Source of the DNA: Lichenibacterium dinghuense
Lineage (GTDB): Bacteria > Pseudomonadota > Alphaproteobacteria > Rhizobiales > Beijerinckiaceae
Assembly: GCF_021730615.1 (NCBI RefSeq)
Contig: NZ_JAJLMN010000001.1
Span: 4,289,501-4,353,500 of the forward strand
Length of the DNA stretch: 64,000 bases
Direction of reading: 5' to 3'
Shown: piece by piece, positions 43,626 through 50,956 of the stretch
Layout of the letters: each line of letters opens with the position of its first letter
Numbering within the stretch: position 1 is the first letter of the stretch
Position numbers and translations under genes: made by a program
The notes under the pieces: model-generated
The model's input: the letters and a program-made list of their open reading frames with translations, nothing else
Told to the model about the DNA's origin: nothing
Database searches by the model: none

Positions 43626-44798
43626 TCAGCCCTTGCCGGCGCCGATGCGCTGGTCCCACAGCTCGAAGGCCTTGACGATGCTCTTCGCGTCGAGCGGCGT
43701 CTCAAGAGGATGGTCGGCGATCAGCCTGTCGTATTCCGGCCGCCCGAAGGCGCGGATGGCCTCCTGCGAGTCCTCCGGCGCCATGTCGAGCGTCACGCCC
43801 TTCACGGCGGGGCCGGGGAAGAAGTAGCCCTGGTCGTAGGCGTAAGCCTGTTGCTTCGGCTGCAGCATGTAGGCCATGAGGTCGAGCAGCACGGCGAGCT
43901 TGTCGTCCGAGACGCCCTTCGGCACCACCATGTACTGGGCGTCCGTGACCCAGTGGAAGTTGTCGAGCGCCGCGACGGAGGCCTCCTTCGGCACGATGCC
44001 GAGCACGCGGGGGTTGATATCCCAGCCCGTGGTCGAGACCGCGATATCGCGCGTGCCCTCGCCGAGCTCCTTCATGGTCTGCGTCGTGCCGGCCGGGTAA
44101 TATTCGATGTTCTCGCCGATCGCCTTCAGGTAATCCCAGGTCTTGGCCCAGCCGTTCACGGGGTCGCGCGGGTTGGCGTCGCTCAGGATGTAGGGCAGGC
44201 CCATCAGCCAGGTGCGGCCCGGCCCGGAGTTGGACGGCCGCGCGTAGATGAACTTGTTCTTGTTCTGCCGGGTGTAGTCGAGCAGCTCGGCGGCTGTCTT
44301 CGGGACGGATTTCACCCGGTCCGGCATGTATTCGAGTAGCGGCCCGGAGGGGTAGTAGGTCACGACGAGGCCGTGGTCCTCCGCGATGGCCTGCATCTTG
44401 AGGGCCTGCGGCAGGTACACGTCCGCGAGGTTCGGCAGGTCGGCCGCGTAGGGCTTGAGGTCGAGCCAGATCCCCTGGTCGATGCCGGCCGACAGGGCGT
44501 CGGTGCCGGTCAGCACGAGGTCGATGTCGATGCGGCCGGCGTCCTGCTGGGCCTTGATCTTGGCGGGCAGCTCGGGGGCGGGCGCCTTGGTGAAGACGAA
44601 GCGCGACACCGCGTTCGGCTTAGCCTTGCGGTAGGACTCGATCGCCCTCTGGGTCAGGGCGAGGTTGCCGGCCACGTCCACCACCGTGATCTGCACGGGG
44701 GACTTCGGCATGGGCAGCGCGGCCCGGGCGAGGGACGGCAGCAGCCCCGCCGCCGAGACGGCGCCGAGCCCGCCGAGAACCTGCCTGCGATCCACCAT
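43626..44798 (-). CDS. ABC transporter substrate-binding protein (family 1)
   Basis: The 390-residue exported protein has a Tat-like signal (VDRRQVLGGLGAVSAAGLL, cleaved near LARA, residue ~26). A family-1 solute-binding fold follows (ALTQRAIESYRKAKPNAVSRF and the C-terminal DQGYFFPGPAVKG). GGAGGGCGGG directly precedes the ATG at 44798. Position between uronate isomerase and the transporter genes implies a uronate-type ligand. The fold resembles polyamine/iron binding proteins, for which a sugar-acid ligand would be less usual. Ligand identity is inferred only from context. Confidence 0.9.
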   Translation of the reverse strand: MVDRRQVLGGLGAVSAAGLLPSLARAALPMPKSPVQITVVDVAGNLALTQRAIESYRKAKPNAVSRFVFTKAPAPELPAKIKAQQDAGRIDIDLVLTGTDALSAGIDQGIWLDLKPYAADLPNLADVYLPQALKMQAIAEDHGLVVTYYPSGPLLEYMPDRVKSVPKTAAELLDYTRQNKNKFIYARPSNSGPGRTWLMGLPYILSDANPRDPVNGWAKTWDYLKAIGENIEYYPAGTTQTMKELGEGTRDIAVSTTGWDINPRVLGIVPKEASVAALDNFHWVTDAQYMVVPKGVSDDKLAVLLDLMAYMLQPKQQAYAYDQGYFFPGPAVKGVTLDMAPEDSQEAIRAFGRPEYDRLIADHPLETPLDAKSIVKAFELWDQRIGAGKG

Positions 44799-44875
44799 GT
44801 CCCGCCCTCCCTGTCGTCGCCTTCTCACGAGGCGATGTCGTCCGTCTTCGATCAGCGTGCGTCTTCGACCTCCCG

Positions 44876-44914
44876 CATGCTGAGCCGGGCGCGGAGCGCC
44901 CGTGTCGAAGCATG
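44876..44914. repeat. Intergenic nested hairpin
   Basis: An outer pair CATGCT (44876-44881) and AGCATG (44909-44914) encloses an inner perfect hairpin GGGCGC-GGA-GCGCCC (44887-44901). It lies between uronate isomerase and the binding-protein gene. It could be a REP-like element or a processing site that raises expression of the downstream transporter message. No second copy was seen in this window. Confidence 0.5.
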
Positions 44915-44939
44915 AGGAAGGTGGAGCAGGCAGCCATCT

Positions 44940-46340
44940 TCAGAGCCTGTAGGCCCGCTTGGCGAGGCCGTAGGCGAGGTCGTGGGCGAGGTCGTGCGCC
45001 TCGTCCTCGTCGATCCGGTGCTCGGCGACGAGCCGCGCCAGGAACCCGCAGTCGATCCGCCGTGCCATGTCGTGGCGCGCCGGGATCGACAGGTAGGCGC
45101 GGGTGTCGTCGTTGAAGCCGACCGTGTTGCCGAAGCCCGCGGTCTCGGTCGCGGCCTCGCGGAAGCGCCGCATGCCCTCCGGGCTGTCGAAGAACCACCA
45201 GGGCGGCCCGAGCCGCAGGGCCGGGTAGTGCCCGGCCAGCGGCGCCAGCTCCCGGCCGTACTGGGCCTCGTCGAGGGTGAACAGCACCAGCGTCAGGCGC
45301 GGGTCGTTGCCGTGGCGGTCGAGCAGGGGCTTCAGCGCGTGGACGTAGCCGGTCGGCTGCGGGATGTCGGCGCCCTTGTCGAGGCCGAAGCGGGCGAAGA
45401 CCTGCGGGTTGTGGTCGCGCACCGAGCCCGGATGGAGCTGCATCACGAGCCCGTCCTCGACGCTCATGCCCGCCATCTCGGTCAGCATCTGGGCGCGGAA
45501 CAGCTCGGCGTCCCCGGCCGAGGCCGGGCCGGCCATCACGCGGTCGAAGAGGGCGGAGGCCGAGCCCGCGTCGAGGTCGGCGGTGCGGGCCGTCGGGTGG
45601 CCGTGGTCGGTCGCGGTGGCGCCGAGCGAGCGGAAGAAGTAGCGCCGCGCCCGGTGCGCCGCGAGGTAGCCCGCGAAGGTGACGGGGGCGCCCGCCAGGG
45701 CGCAGAGCTCGGCGACGCCGTCCCGGAAGGTCGCCCGGTCGGGGTCCACGACGGCGTCGGGCCGGTAGGTCGGCAGCACGCGGCCGTGCCAGCCCGAGCC
45801 GCGCAGCGCGGCGTGGTGGCGGAGGTCGTCGAGCGCGGCGTCCGTGGTCGCGATGGCCTCGATGTTGAAGCGGTCGTAGAGGGCGCGCGGCCGCATCTCG
45901 GGCCGGCCGAGCGCCTCGGCGATGCGGTCGTAGAGCCGGTCCGCGTTGTTCTCCGTCAGCCGCTCGTCGATGCCGAACACGGCTTGGAGCGCGTGCTCGA
46001 ACCACAGGCGCGTCGGCGTGCCGCGGAACAGCGGGTAATGGGCTGCGAAGAGGCGCCAGATCGCCCGGCCGTCCGCCTCGGTCGGGCCGCCGTCGCGCCG
46101 CGGCACGCCGAGCGCCTCGAGCGGCACACCCTGCGAATACAGCATGCGGAACACGTAGTGGTCCGGCACGACGAAGAGCTGCGCCGGGTCCGGGAAGGGC
46201 CGATCCTCGGCGTACCAGGCGGGATCGGTGTGACCGTGCGGGGATAGGATCGGCAGGCCCGCCACAGCGCCGTACAGGCGCCGCGCGATGCCGCGCGTCG
46301 CGGGATCGGCGGGGAACAGCCTGTCGGGATGGAGGGCCAT
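44940..46340 (-). CDS. uxaC: Uronate isomerase (glucuronate/galacturonate isomerase)
   Basis: UxaC converts D-glucuronate to fructuronate and D-galacturonate to tagaturonate, the first step of both branches. The 466-residue length is normal. Family blocks visible are the metal-binding SPHGHTDP near residue 33, RFNIEAIATTDA, MQLHPGSVRDHN, and the C-terminal GFNDDTRAYLSIPARHD with its aspartate. The start is the ATG at 46340. It is the first gene of the leftward operon and is divergent from the GntR regulator across an 83-nt gap that holds a candidate operator. Confidence 0.97.
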   Translation of the reverse strand: MALHPDRLFPADPATRGIARRLYGAVAGLPILSPHGHTDPAWYAEDRPFPDPAQLFVVPDHYVFRMLYSQGVPLEALGVPRRDGGPTEADGRAIWRLFAAHYPLFRGTPTRLWFEHALQAVFGIDERLTENNADRLYDRIAEALGRPEMRPRALYDRFNIEAIATTDAALDDLRHHAALRGSGWHGRVLPTYRPDAVVDPDRATFRDGVAELCALAGAPVTFAGYLAAHRARRYFFRSLGATATDHGHPTARTADLDAGSASALFDRVMAGPASAGDAELFRAQMLTEMAGMSVEDGLVMQLHPGSVRDHNPQVFARFGLDKGADIPQPTGYVHALKPLLDRHGNDPRLTLVLFTLDEAQYGRELAPLAGHYPALRLGPPWWFFDSPEGMRRFREAATETAGFGNTVGFNDDTRAYLSIPARHDMARRIDCGFLARLVAEHRIDEDEAHDLAHDLAYGLAKRAYRL

Positions 46341-46392
46341 GGGGCGTTTCCGATGCGGGCCCTGCACGACCCGCTTGGCCACACTGAACAAC

Positions 46393-46410
46393 TGATATAT
46401 TAGTATGTCA
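46393..46410. promoter_or_regulatory. Candidate GntR/FCD operator
   Basis: TGATATA-TTAG-TATGTCA is an imperfect dyad (6 of 7 arm positions match) and the most AT-rich spot in the area. It lies in the uxaC/gntR intergenic gap, 13 nt before the gntR start and 52 nt from the uxaC start. Such a position would let the regulator control both directions. Binding is inferred. Confidence 0.55.
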
Positions 46411-46423
46411 ATGGGGGAGGGCG

Positions 46424-47161
46424 ATGGACGGAACGGCACTCGGAGCGGGAGCGCCCGCGCGCGGTCGTCGGCCGGCGGCCGGCCGCGCCGCGTCGGCGGC
46501 GGGCGGCCCGAGGACGGCCGCGGGCGCCATCGCGGCCGCGCTGCGGGACGACATCGTCGGCATGGTGCTGCTGCCGCGCACGCCCCTGCGCGACGCCGTG
46601 CTGTGCGAGCGCTTCGGCACCAGCCGCACGCCGGTGCGCGAGGCGCTGATCCGGCTCGGCGAGGAGGGGCTCGTCGACATCCTGCCGCAGTCCGGCACCT
46701 TCGTGTCGCGCATCCCCGTCGAGGCCATCCCCGAGGCCGTGCTGGTGCGCCAGGCGCTGGAGGGCGTGACCGTGGAGGCCGCGGCGGCGCGCGGGCGCGC
46801 GGGCGCGACGGCGCGGCTCGACGAGGCGATCGCGTCCCAGCGGGAACTGGCCCTGCGCGGCGACACCCGGAGCTTCCACGACGCCGACGAGGCCTTTCAC
46901 GAGGCGATCGCGGGGCTGGCGGGGCTGCCCAACGTGTGGCGGCTGCTGCGGCAGGTGAAGGTGCAGATCGACCGCGCCCGCCGCCTCACCCTGCCGGCGC
47001 TGGGGCGCATGGACCAGGTCGTCGCCGAACACGCGGCCATCCGCGACGCCGTCGCGGGCGGCGACGTCGCGGCCGCGCGCGCCGCCATGACGGCGCATCT
47101 CGGCGTGGTGGTGCCCGACGTCGCGCGCCTGCGCGAGGTCCACCCCGACTACTTCACCTGA
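46424..47161 (+). CDS. GntR family (FadR/FCD subfamily) regulator of hexuronate genes
   Basis: The 245-residue protein has a disordered Ala/Gly/Arg-rich start (~1-33). The winged helix follows (~34-100, LRDAVLCERFGTSRTPVREALIRL in pieces, the classic GntR recognition region). The FCD effector domain (~105-235) has conserved D/H metal ligands in AFHEAIAGLAG and VVAEHAAIRDAV. Regulators of this kind (UxuR/ExuR/LdrR-like) respond to uronates or their products. It is divergent from uxaC and directly upstream of uxuA. GGGGGAGGG precedes the ATG at 46424. Confidence 0.92.
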   Translation: MDGTALGAGAPARGRRPAAGRAASAAGGPRTAAGAIAAALRDDIVGMVLLPRTPLRDAVLCERFGTSRTPVREALIRLGEEGLVDILPQSGTFVSRIPVEAIPEAVLVRQALEGVTVEAAAARGRAGATARLDEAIASQRELALRGDTRSFHDADEAFHEAIAGLAGLPNVWRLLRQVKVQIDRARRLTLPALGRMDQVVAEHAAIRDAVAGGDVAAARAAMTAHLGVVVPDVARLREVHPDYFT

Positions 47162-47172
47162 AGGAGATCCCC

Positions 47173-48363
47173 ATGCGGCAGGGTTGGAGATGGTACGGGC
47201 CGGACGCCTACGTGTCGCTCGACGACGTGCGCCAGGCCGGCGCGACCGACGTCGTGTCGGCGCTGCACCAGGTCCCGATCGGCGCGGCCTGGACGCGCGA
47301 GGCCGTGGCGGAGCGCAAGAACCTCGTCGAGACGACGCCGCCCGGCCGCACGCCGCTGCGCTGGTCCTGCGTCGAGAGCATCCCGATCCCCGACGCCGTG
47401 AAGCGCCGCGGCGGCGCGGCCCGCGCGGAGATCGCGGCCTGGATCGCGTCGCTGGAGGCCGTCGCCGGCTGCGACATCCGCACGGTCTGCTACAACTTCA
47501 TGCCGGTGGTCGACTGGACGCGCACCGACATCGACCACGTGCTGCCGACCGGCGCCACCGCGATGCGCTTCGACCAGGACCGTTTCGCCGCCTTCGACCT
47601 CCACATCCTGCGCCGCCCCGGCGCCGAGGCCGACTATTCGGACGCGGACCGCTCGCGCGCGGCCTCGACCTTCGAGGCCATGGGCGACGCGGCCGTGGCC
47701 GAGATCACCCGCACCATCGCGTCCGCGCTGCCGGGCTCCACCACCGAGCCCATGACGGTCGAGGGCTTCCGCGACAAGCTCGACCAATACCGCGACATCG
47801 ACGCGCCCCGGCTCCGCCGGCACCTGATCGAGTTCCTCGAGGCCGTGACGCCGGCCGCGGAAGCGCGCGGCGTGACGCTGACGCTGCACCCGGACGACCC
47901 GCCGCGCCCGCTGTTTGGCCTGCCCCGCATCGCCTCGACGGGCGACGACTACGCGGCGCTGTTCGAGGCCGTGCCGTCGCGGGCCAACGGCATGTGCTTC
48001 TGCACGGGCTCGCTCGGCGTGCGCCCCGACAACGATCTTGCGGCCATCGCGCGGCGCTTCGCGGGCCGCATCGGCTTCGTGCACCTGCGCGCCACGAAGC
48101 GCGAGGCTGACCCGCGGAGCTTCCACGAGTCGGACCACCTCGGCGGCGACGTTGACATGGTGGCGGTGCTGCGCGAGCTCGTGGCGATCGACGCCAAGCG
48201 CCCCGCCGCCGGCACGCTGCTGTTCCGCCCCGACCACGGCCACCGCATGCTGGACGACCTCGGCAAGGCCGTGAGCCCCGGCTACCCGGCGATCGGCCGC
48301 CTCAAGGGCCTCGCCGAGCTGCGCGGCATCCTCCACGCGCTGGGGGCGCCGCCGCAGGTGTGA
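47173..48363 (+). CDS. uxuA: Mannonate dehydratase
   Basis: UxuA dehydrates D-mannonate to 2-keto-3-deoxygluconate. The 396-residue length is standard. The start MRQGWRWYGPDAYVSLDDV, the CYNFMPVVDWTRT block, TLHPDDPPRPLFGLPRI (metal-site region), CFCTGSLGVRPDND and LLFRPDHGHRML are hallmark segments. AAGGAG lies 6 nt before the ATG at 47173, 11 nt after the gntR stop, so the two are co-transcribed. Downstream lie inverted palindromic repeats that separate it from the convergent pdxH. Confidence 0.97.
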   Translation: MRQGWRWYGPDAYVSLDDVRQAGATDVVSALHQVPIGAAWTREAVAERKNLVETTPPGRTPLRWSCVESIPIPDAVKRRGGAARAEIAAWIASLEAVAGCDIRTVCYNFMPVVDWTRTDIDHVLPTGATAMRFDQDRFAAFDLHILRRPGAEADYSDADRSRAASTFEAMGDAAVAEITRTIASALPGSTTEPMTVEGFRDKLDQYRDIDAPRLRRHLIEFLEAVTPAAEARGVTLTLHPDDPPRPLFGLPRIASTGDDYAALFEAVPSRANGMCFCTGSLGVRPDNDLAAIARRFAGRIGFVHLRATKREADPRSFHESDHLGGDVDMVAVLRELVAIDAKRPAAGTLLFRPDHGHRMLDDLGKAVSPGYPAIGRLKGLAELRGILHALGAPPQV

Positions 48364-48410
48364 CCCTTGTGGGACAGGATGTCGTGGCTGTCCCCGACAC
48401 CCTCATCCGC

Positions 48411-48439
48411 TCATCCCCGCGAATGCGGGGATCCAGCGC
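48411..48439. repeat. REP-like palindrome, copy A
   Basis: TCATCCCCGC-GAAT-GCGGGG hairpin followed by ATCCAGCGC. It recurs inverted at 48528-48556. It lies 48 nt after the uxuA stop. This sequence type (CCCCGC..GCGGGGATCCAG) is a common extragenic palindrome in Hyphomicrobiales genomes, by my recollection. Confidence 0.85.
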
Positions 48440-48527
48440 CAGAAGACGGCCGCAGGCCGACGACACCGGAACGCGATCGTTCGATCGCTCGCGAAGCTGA
48501 TCGGATCGGCCTTCGGCCGAGCATCTT

Positions 48528-48556
48528 GCGCTGGATCCCCGCCTGCGCGGGGATGA
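48528..48556. repeat. REP-like palindrome, copy B (inverted)
   Basis: The reverse complement is identical to copy A except for two bases in the hairpin loop (GCAG instead of GAAT). The two copies, 88 nt apart and facing each other, form a BIME-like unit between the convergent uxuA and pdxH. The spacer contains another short hairpin (TCGGCC-TTC-GGCCGA). Confidence 0.85.
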
Positions 48557-48575
48557 GTGGGAGGCGGGCGTCCCC

Positions 48576-49190
48576 TCACGGGTACAGCCGCTGCTTCGTC
48601 CAGGCCCCCTCGGCGCCTTCGCGGCGGAACACGATGCGGTCGTGGAGGCGGTTGTCGCGGTCGGCCCAGAACTCGATCTGGTAGGGCTTCACGCGGAAGC
48701 CGTGCCAGTAGCGGGGGCGGGGGATCGGCCGGCCGCGGTATTCCTCCTCCAGCGCGGCCACGCGGTCCTCCAGCGTGGCGCGGCTGTCGAGCGGGCGGGA
48801 CTGCTGGCTCGCGATGGCGCCGAGCCGCGAGCGCGGGTGGCGGCTGTCGAAATAGCTGTCCGACTCGGCGTCCGACACGGCCTCGACCGCGCCCCTCACC
48901 CTGATCTGCCGGTTGAGGCTCTTCCAGTAGAGCACGAAGGCGGCCTGCATGTTGGCCTTGAGTTCCTCGCCCTTGGCGCTCTCGGCGTTCGTGTAGAAGG
49001 TGAAGCCGCGCGCGTCCTTGCCCTTCAGCAGCACGGTGCGGACGTCGGGCCGCCCGTCGCGGTCCACGGTCGCGAGCTGGATCGCGTTGGGGTCGCGCGG
49101 CTCGCTCGCCGAAGCCTCGGCCATCCAGGTGTCGAACAGCGCGTCGGGGTCGTCGGACAGGGTGAAGTCACCCGCGTTTAACGCATTCAC
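48576..49190 (-). CDS. pdxH: Pyridoxamine 5'-phosphate oxidase
   Basis: PdxH oxidises pyridoxamine/pyridoxine 5'-phosphate to PLP with FMN. The 204-residue protein has the FMN-binding RPDVRTVLLKG and FTFYTNAESAKGEEL, the QIRVRGAVE strand, SRHPRSRLGAIASQQS in pieces (as SRHPRSRLGAIASQQ), and the C-terminal RLHDRIVFRR ... RLYP end that is diagnostic. The start is a GTG at 49190 preceded by AGAGGA; an overlapping ATG one base later is out of frame. Divergent, 40 nt away, is the lipoprotein gene. Confidence 0.97.
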   Translation of the reverse strand: MNALNAGDFTLSDDPDALFDTWMAEASASEPRDPNAIQLATVDRDGRPDVRTVLLKGKDARGFTFYTNAESAKGEELKANMQAAFVLYWKSLNRQIRVRGAVEAVSDAESDSYFDSRHPRSRLGAIASQQSRPLDSRATLEDRVAALEEEYRGRPIPRPRYWHGFRVKPYQIEFWADRDNRLHDRIVFRREGAEGAWTKQRLYP

Positions 49191-49230
49191 GCTTAAGTCC
49201 TCTCGTGTCGGGTTGCGTGGGGGCGGGACG

Positions 49231-49743
49231 GTGAAGCGAAGGGTGCGTTGCCGCCACGAGGCCCCCGCTGCCGATCTAGGCCGCGGCTCCGCCCCCGGCA
49301 ACGCCGCGCGGCAGGTCGCCCGAACGGCCCTGCGCGGCGCGGCCCTGGCGCTCATCGGCGCCTGGACGGCGGGCTGCTCCGTGGCGGTGCCGATCCCGGG
49401 CCTCAGGTCCGACACGGACACCGTCGGCTCGATCGACCGCACCGCGGCGATGCTGGCCCCGCTGCTCGACCGAGAGGACCTCCGCCGTGCGCGGGCCGCC
49501 ATGGCGGTGACGCTCGATCCCCAGGGCAACGGCACGCTCGCGGTCTGGCAGAACCCGCAGACCCGCGCCCACGGCAGCTTCGCCGCCGCGGCGGCGCCCT
49601 ACACCGACCACGACCGCGTGTGCCGCCGCTTCTCCGGCGAGGTCGTCGCGGCCGGGCACCCCGCCCGGTCCCTGTCGGGCGCGGCCTGCCGCGAGGGCGA
49701 CGGCACCTGGCAGGTGCTGGCTTCCGCGGACACCGCCGCTTAG
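49231..49743 (+). CDS. RT0821/Lpp0805-like surface lipoprotein
   Basis: The 170-residue protein has a long basic start, a hydrophobic stretch (~34-46) and a lipobox-like WTAGC with the cysteine near residue 50, so it is probably a lipoprotein. The C-terminal half has the family pattern LDPQGNGTLAVWQNP, then HGSFAAA, DRVCRRFSGEV and a C-x-E-G-D-G-T-W-Q-V end (ACREGDGTWQVL). These match small rickettsial/rhizobial surface proteins of this family, whose role is unknown. The GTG at 49231 is a best guess; a shorter start nearer the hydrophobic part would give a more usual signal peptide. Confidence 0.75.
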   Translation: MKRRVRCRHEAPAADLGRGSAPGNAARQVARTALRGAALALIGAWTAGCSVAVPIPGLRSDTDTVGSIDRTAAMLAPLLDREDLRRARAAMAVTLDPQGNGTLAVWQNPQTRAHGSFAAAAAPYTDHDRVCRRFSGEVVAAGHPARSLSGAACREGDGTWQVLASADTAA

Positions 49744-49839
49744 GACTGTCGGAGCGGCTTGCTGCCGCGGGGTCTGGACACCATTTCCGGGCCGAGTTCA
49801 TCCGCGCGCCCCGCCGTGCGCGCCCGACACGAGTTTGAG

Positions 49840-50781
49840 ATGCGCGATCCCTACACGGTCCTCGGCGTTTCCAAGTCGGCCGACGCCGCCGAGGTCAAGA
49901 AGGCGTTCCGCAAGCTCGCCAAGAAGTATCACCCGGACCAGAGCAAGGAACCCAAGGCCAAGGAGCGGTTCACCGAGGTGAACAGCGCCTACGAGATCCT
50001 GGGGGACGAGGCCAAGCGCAAGCAGTTCGACGCCGGCGAGATCGATGCCGAGGGCAAGCCGCGCTACGCCGGATTCGCCGGGGCCGGCGCGGGCGGGCCG
50101 GGCGGCTTCGATTTCAGCGACTTCGGCGGCGGCGGGGGCGGCTCGCCCTTCGGCCGGGGCGGCGCGCGCTCCGCGGGCTTCGACCCCTCCGACCTGTTCG
50201 ACATGCTGAACGGCGGCATGCGCGGCGGCCGCCGGGCCGCCCAGCAGCCCACGCGTGGCGAGGACGTGACGGCCGCTGTGTCGGTGCCCCTGGAGGATGC
50301 CGTGAAGGGTGGCACGGCGCGCGTCACGCTGCCGACCGGCCGCACCCTCGAGGTCAGGATCCCGGCCGGCGTCGAGGAGGGCAAGGCCATCCGCCTCAAG
50401 GGGCAGGGCCACGACAGCCCGACCGGCGGCCCGTCCGGCGACGCCCTGGTCACGGTGCGCTACGCCCCCCACAAGCTGTTCCACGTCGAGGGGCGCGACC
50501 TCCGGCTCGACCTGCCCGTGACGCTCTACGAGGCGGTGCTCGGCGGCACCGTGCCGGTCGCGACGCTCGACGGCGCGGTCGAGATCACCCTGCCGCCGGG
50601 CGCCAACAAGGGCCGCACGCTGCGGCTGCGCGGCAAGGGCCTGCCCGGCCCGAGCGGCGCCGGCGACCTCCTGGTGACGCCGCGCGTGGCCCTGCCGGAG
50701 CGCGCCGACCCCGAGCTCGAAGCGCTGGCCAGGCGCTGGCGCGACGAGCACCCCTACGACCCGCGGGCCGGCAAGGCGTGA
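49840..50781 (+). CDS. DnaJ-type co-chaperone without zinc finger (CbpA-like)
   Basis: The 313-residue protein has a J domain (residues 1-~65) with the HPD motif in KKYHPDQSKEP, which stimulates DnaK. A Gly/Phe-rich region follows (~75-120), then two C-terminal beta domains (~130-300, with VPLEDAVKGGTARVTLPTGR in pieces and LYEAVLGGTVPVATLDG). The CxxCxGxG zinc repeats of DnaJ are absent, making it a class B (CbpA/DjlB-like) protein. The ATG at 49840 gives the family start MRDPYTVLGV. Position after the RT0821-like gene is common in Hyphomicrobiales. Confidence 0.94.
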   Translation: MRDPYTVLGVSKSADAAEVKKAFRKLAKKYHPDQSKEPKAKERFTEVNSAYEILGDEAKRKQFDAGEIDAEGKPRYAGFAGAGAGGPGGFDFSDFGGGGGGSPFGRGGARSAGFDPSDLFDMLNGGMRGGRRAAQQPTRGEDVTAAVSVPLEDAVKGGTARVTLPTGRTLEVRIPAGVEEGKAIRLKGQGHDSPTGGPSGDALVTVRYAPHKLFHVEGRDLRLDLPVTLYEAVLGGTVPVATLDGAVEITLPPGANKGRTLRLRGKGLPGPSGAGDLLVTPRVALPERADPELEALARRWRDEHPYDPRAGKA

Positions 50782-50956
50782 CGCGGGGCGCCACTCCGTC
50801 CGAGTCGCCGGAGGGCGGAGCCTCACCGGTGCCGAAGCCCCCGGACCGACGCACCTCCCTCGACGGTGTCACGCCGCGCGGAGCGAAGCGGAGACTTTGA
50901 GTCCAGGCGGCCGGAGCCGGTGACGACGAGGCCGGACCTGGGAGGCAGACGCGGGC

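Noticed and set aside
41618-43705. Apparent ATPase-permease fusion
   Set aside because: The upstream part of the frame is out of frame with the real ATPase (Walker and signature motifs are in another frame). The permease starts at a GTG overlapping the ATPase stop.
48364-48575. Possible short CRISPR-like array
   Set aside because: Only two copies, in inverted rather than direct orientation, and no cas genes.
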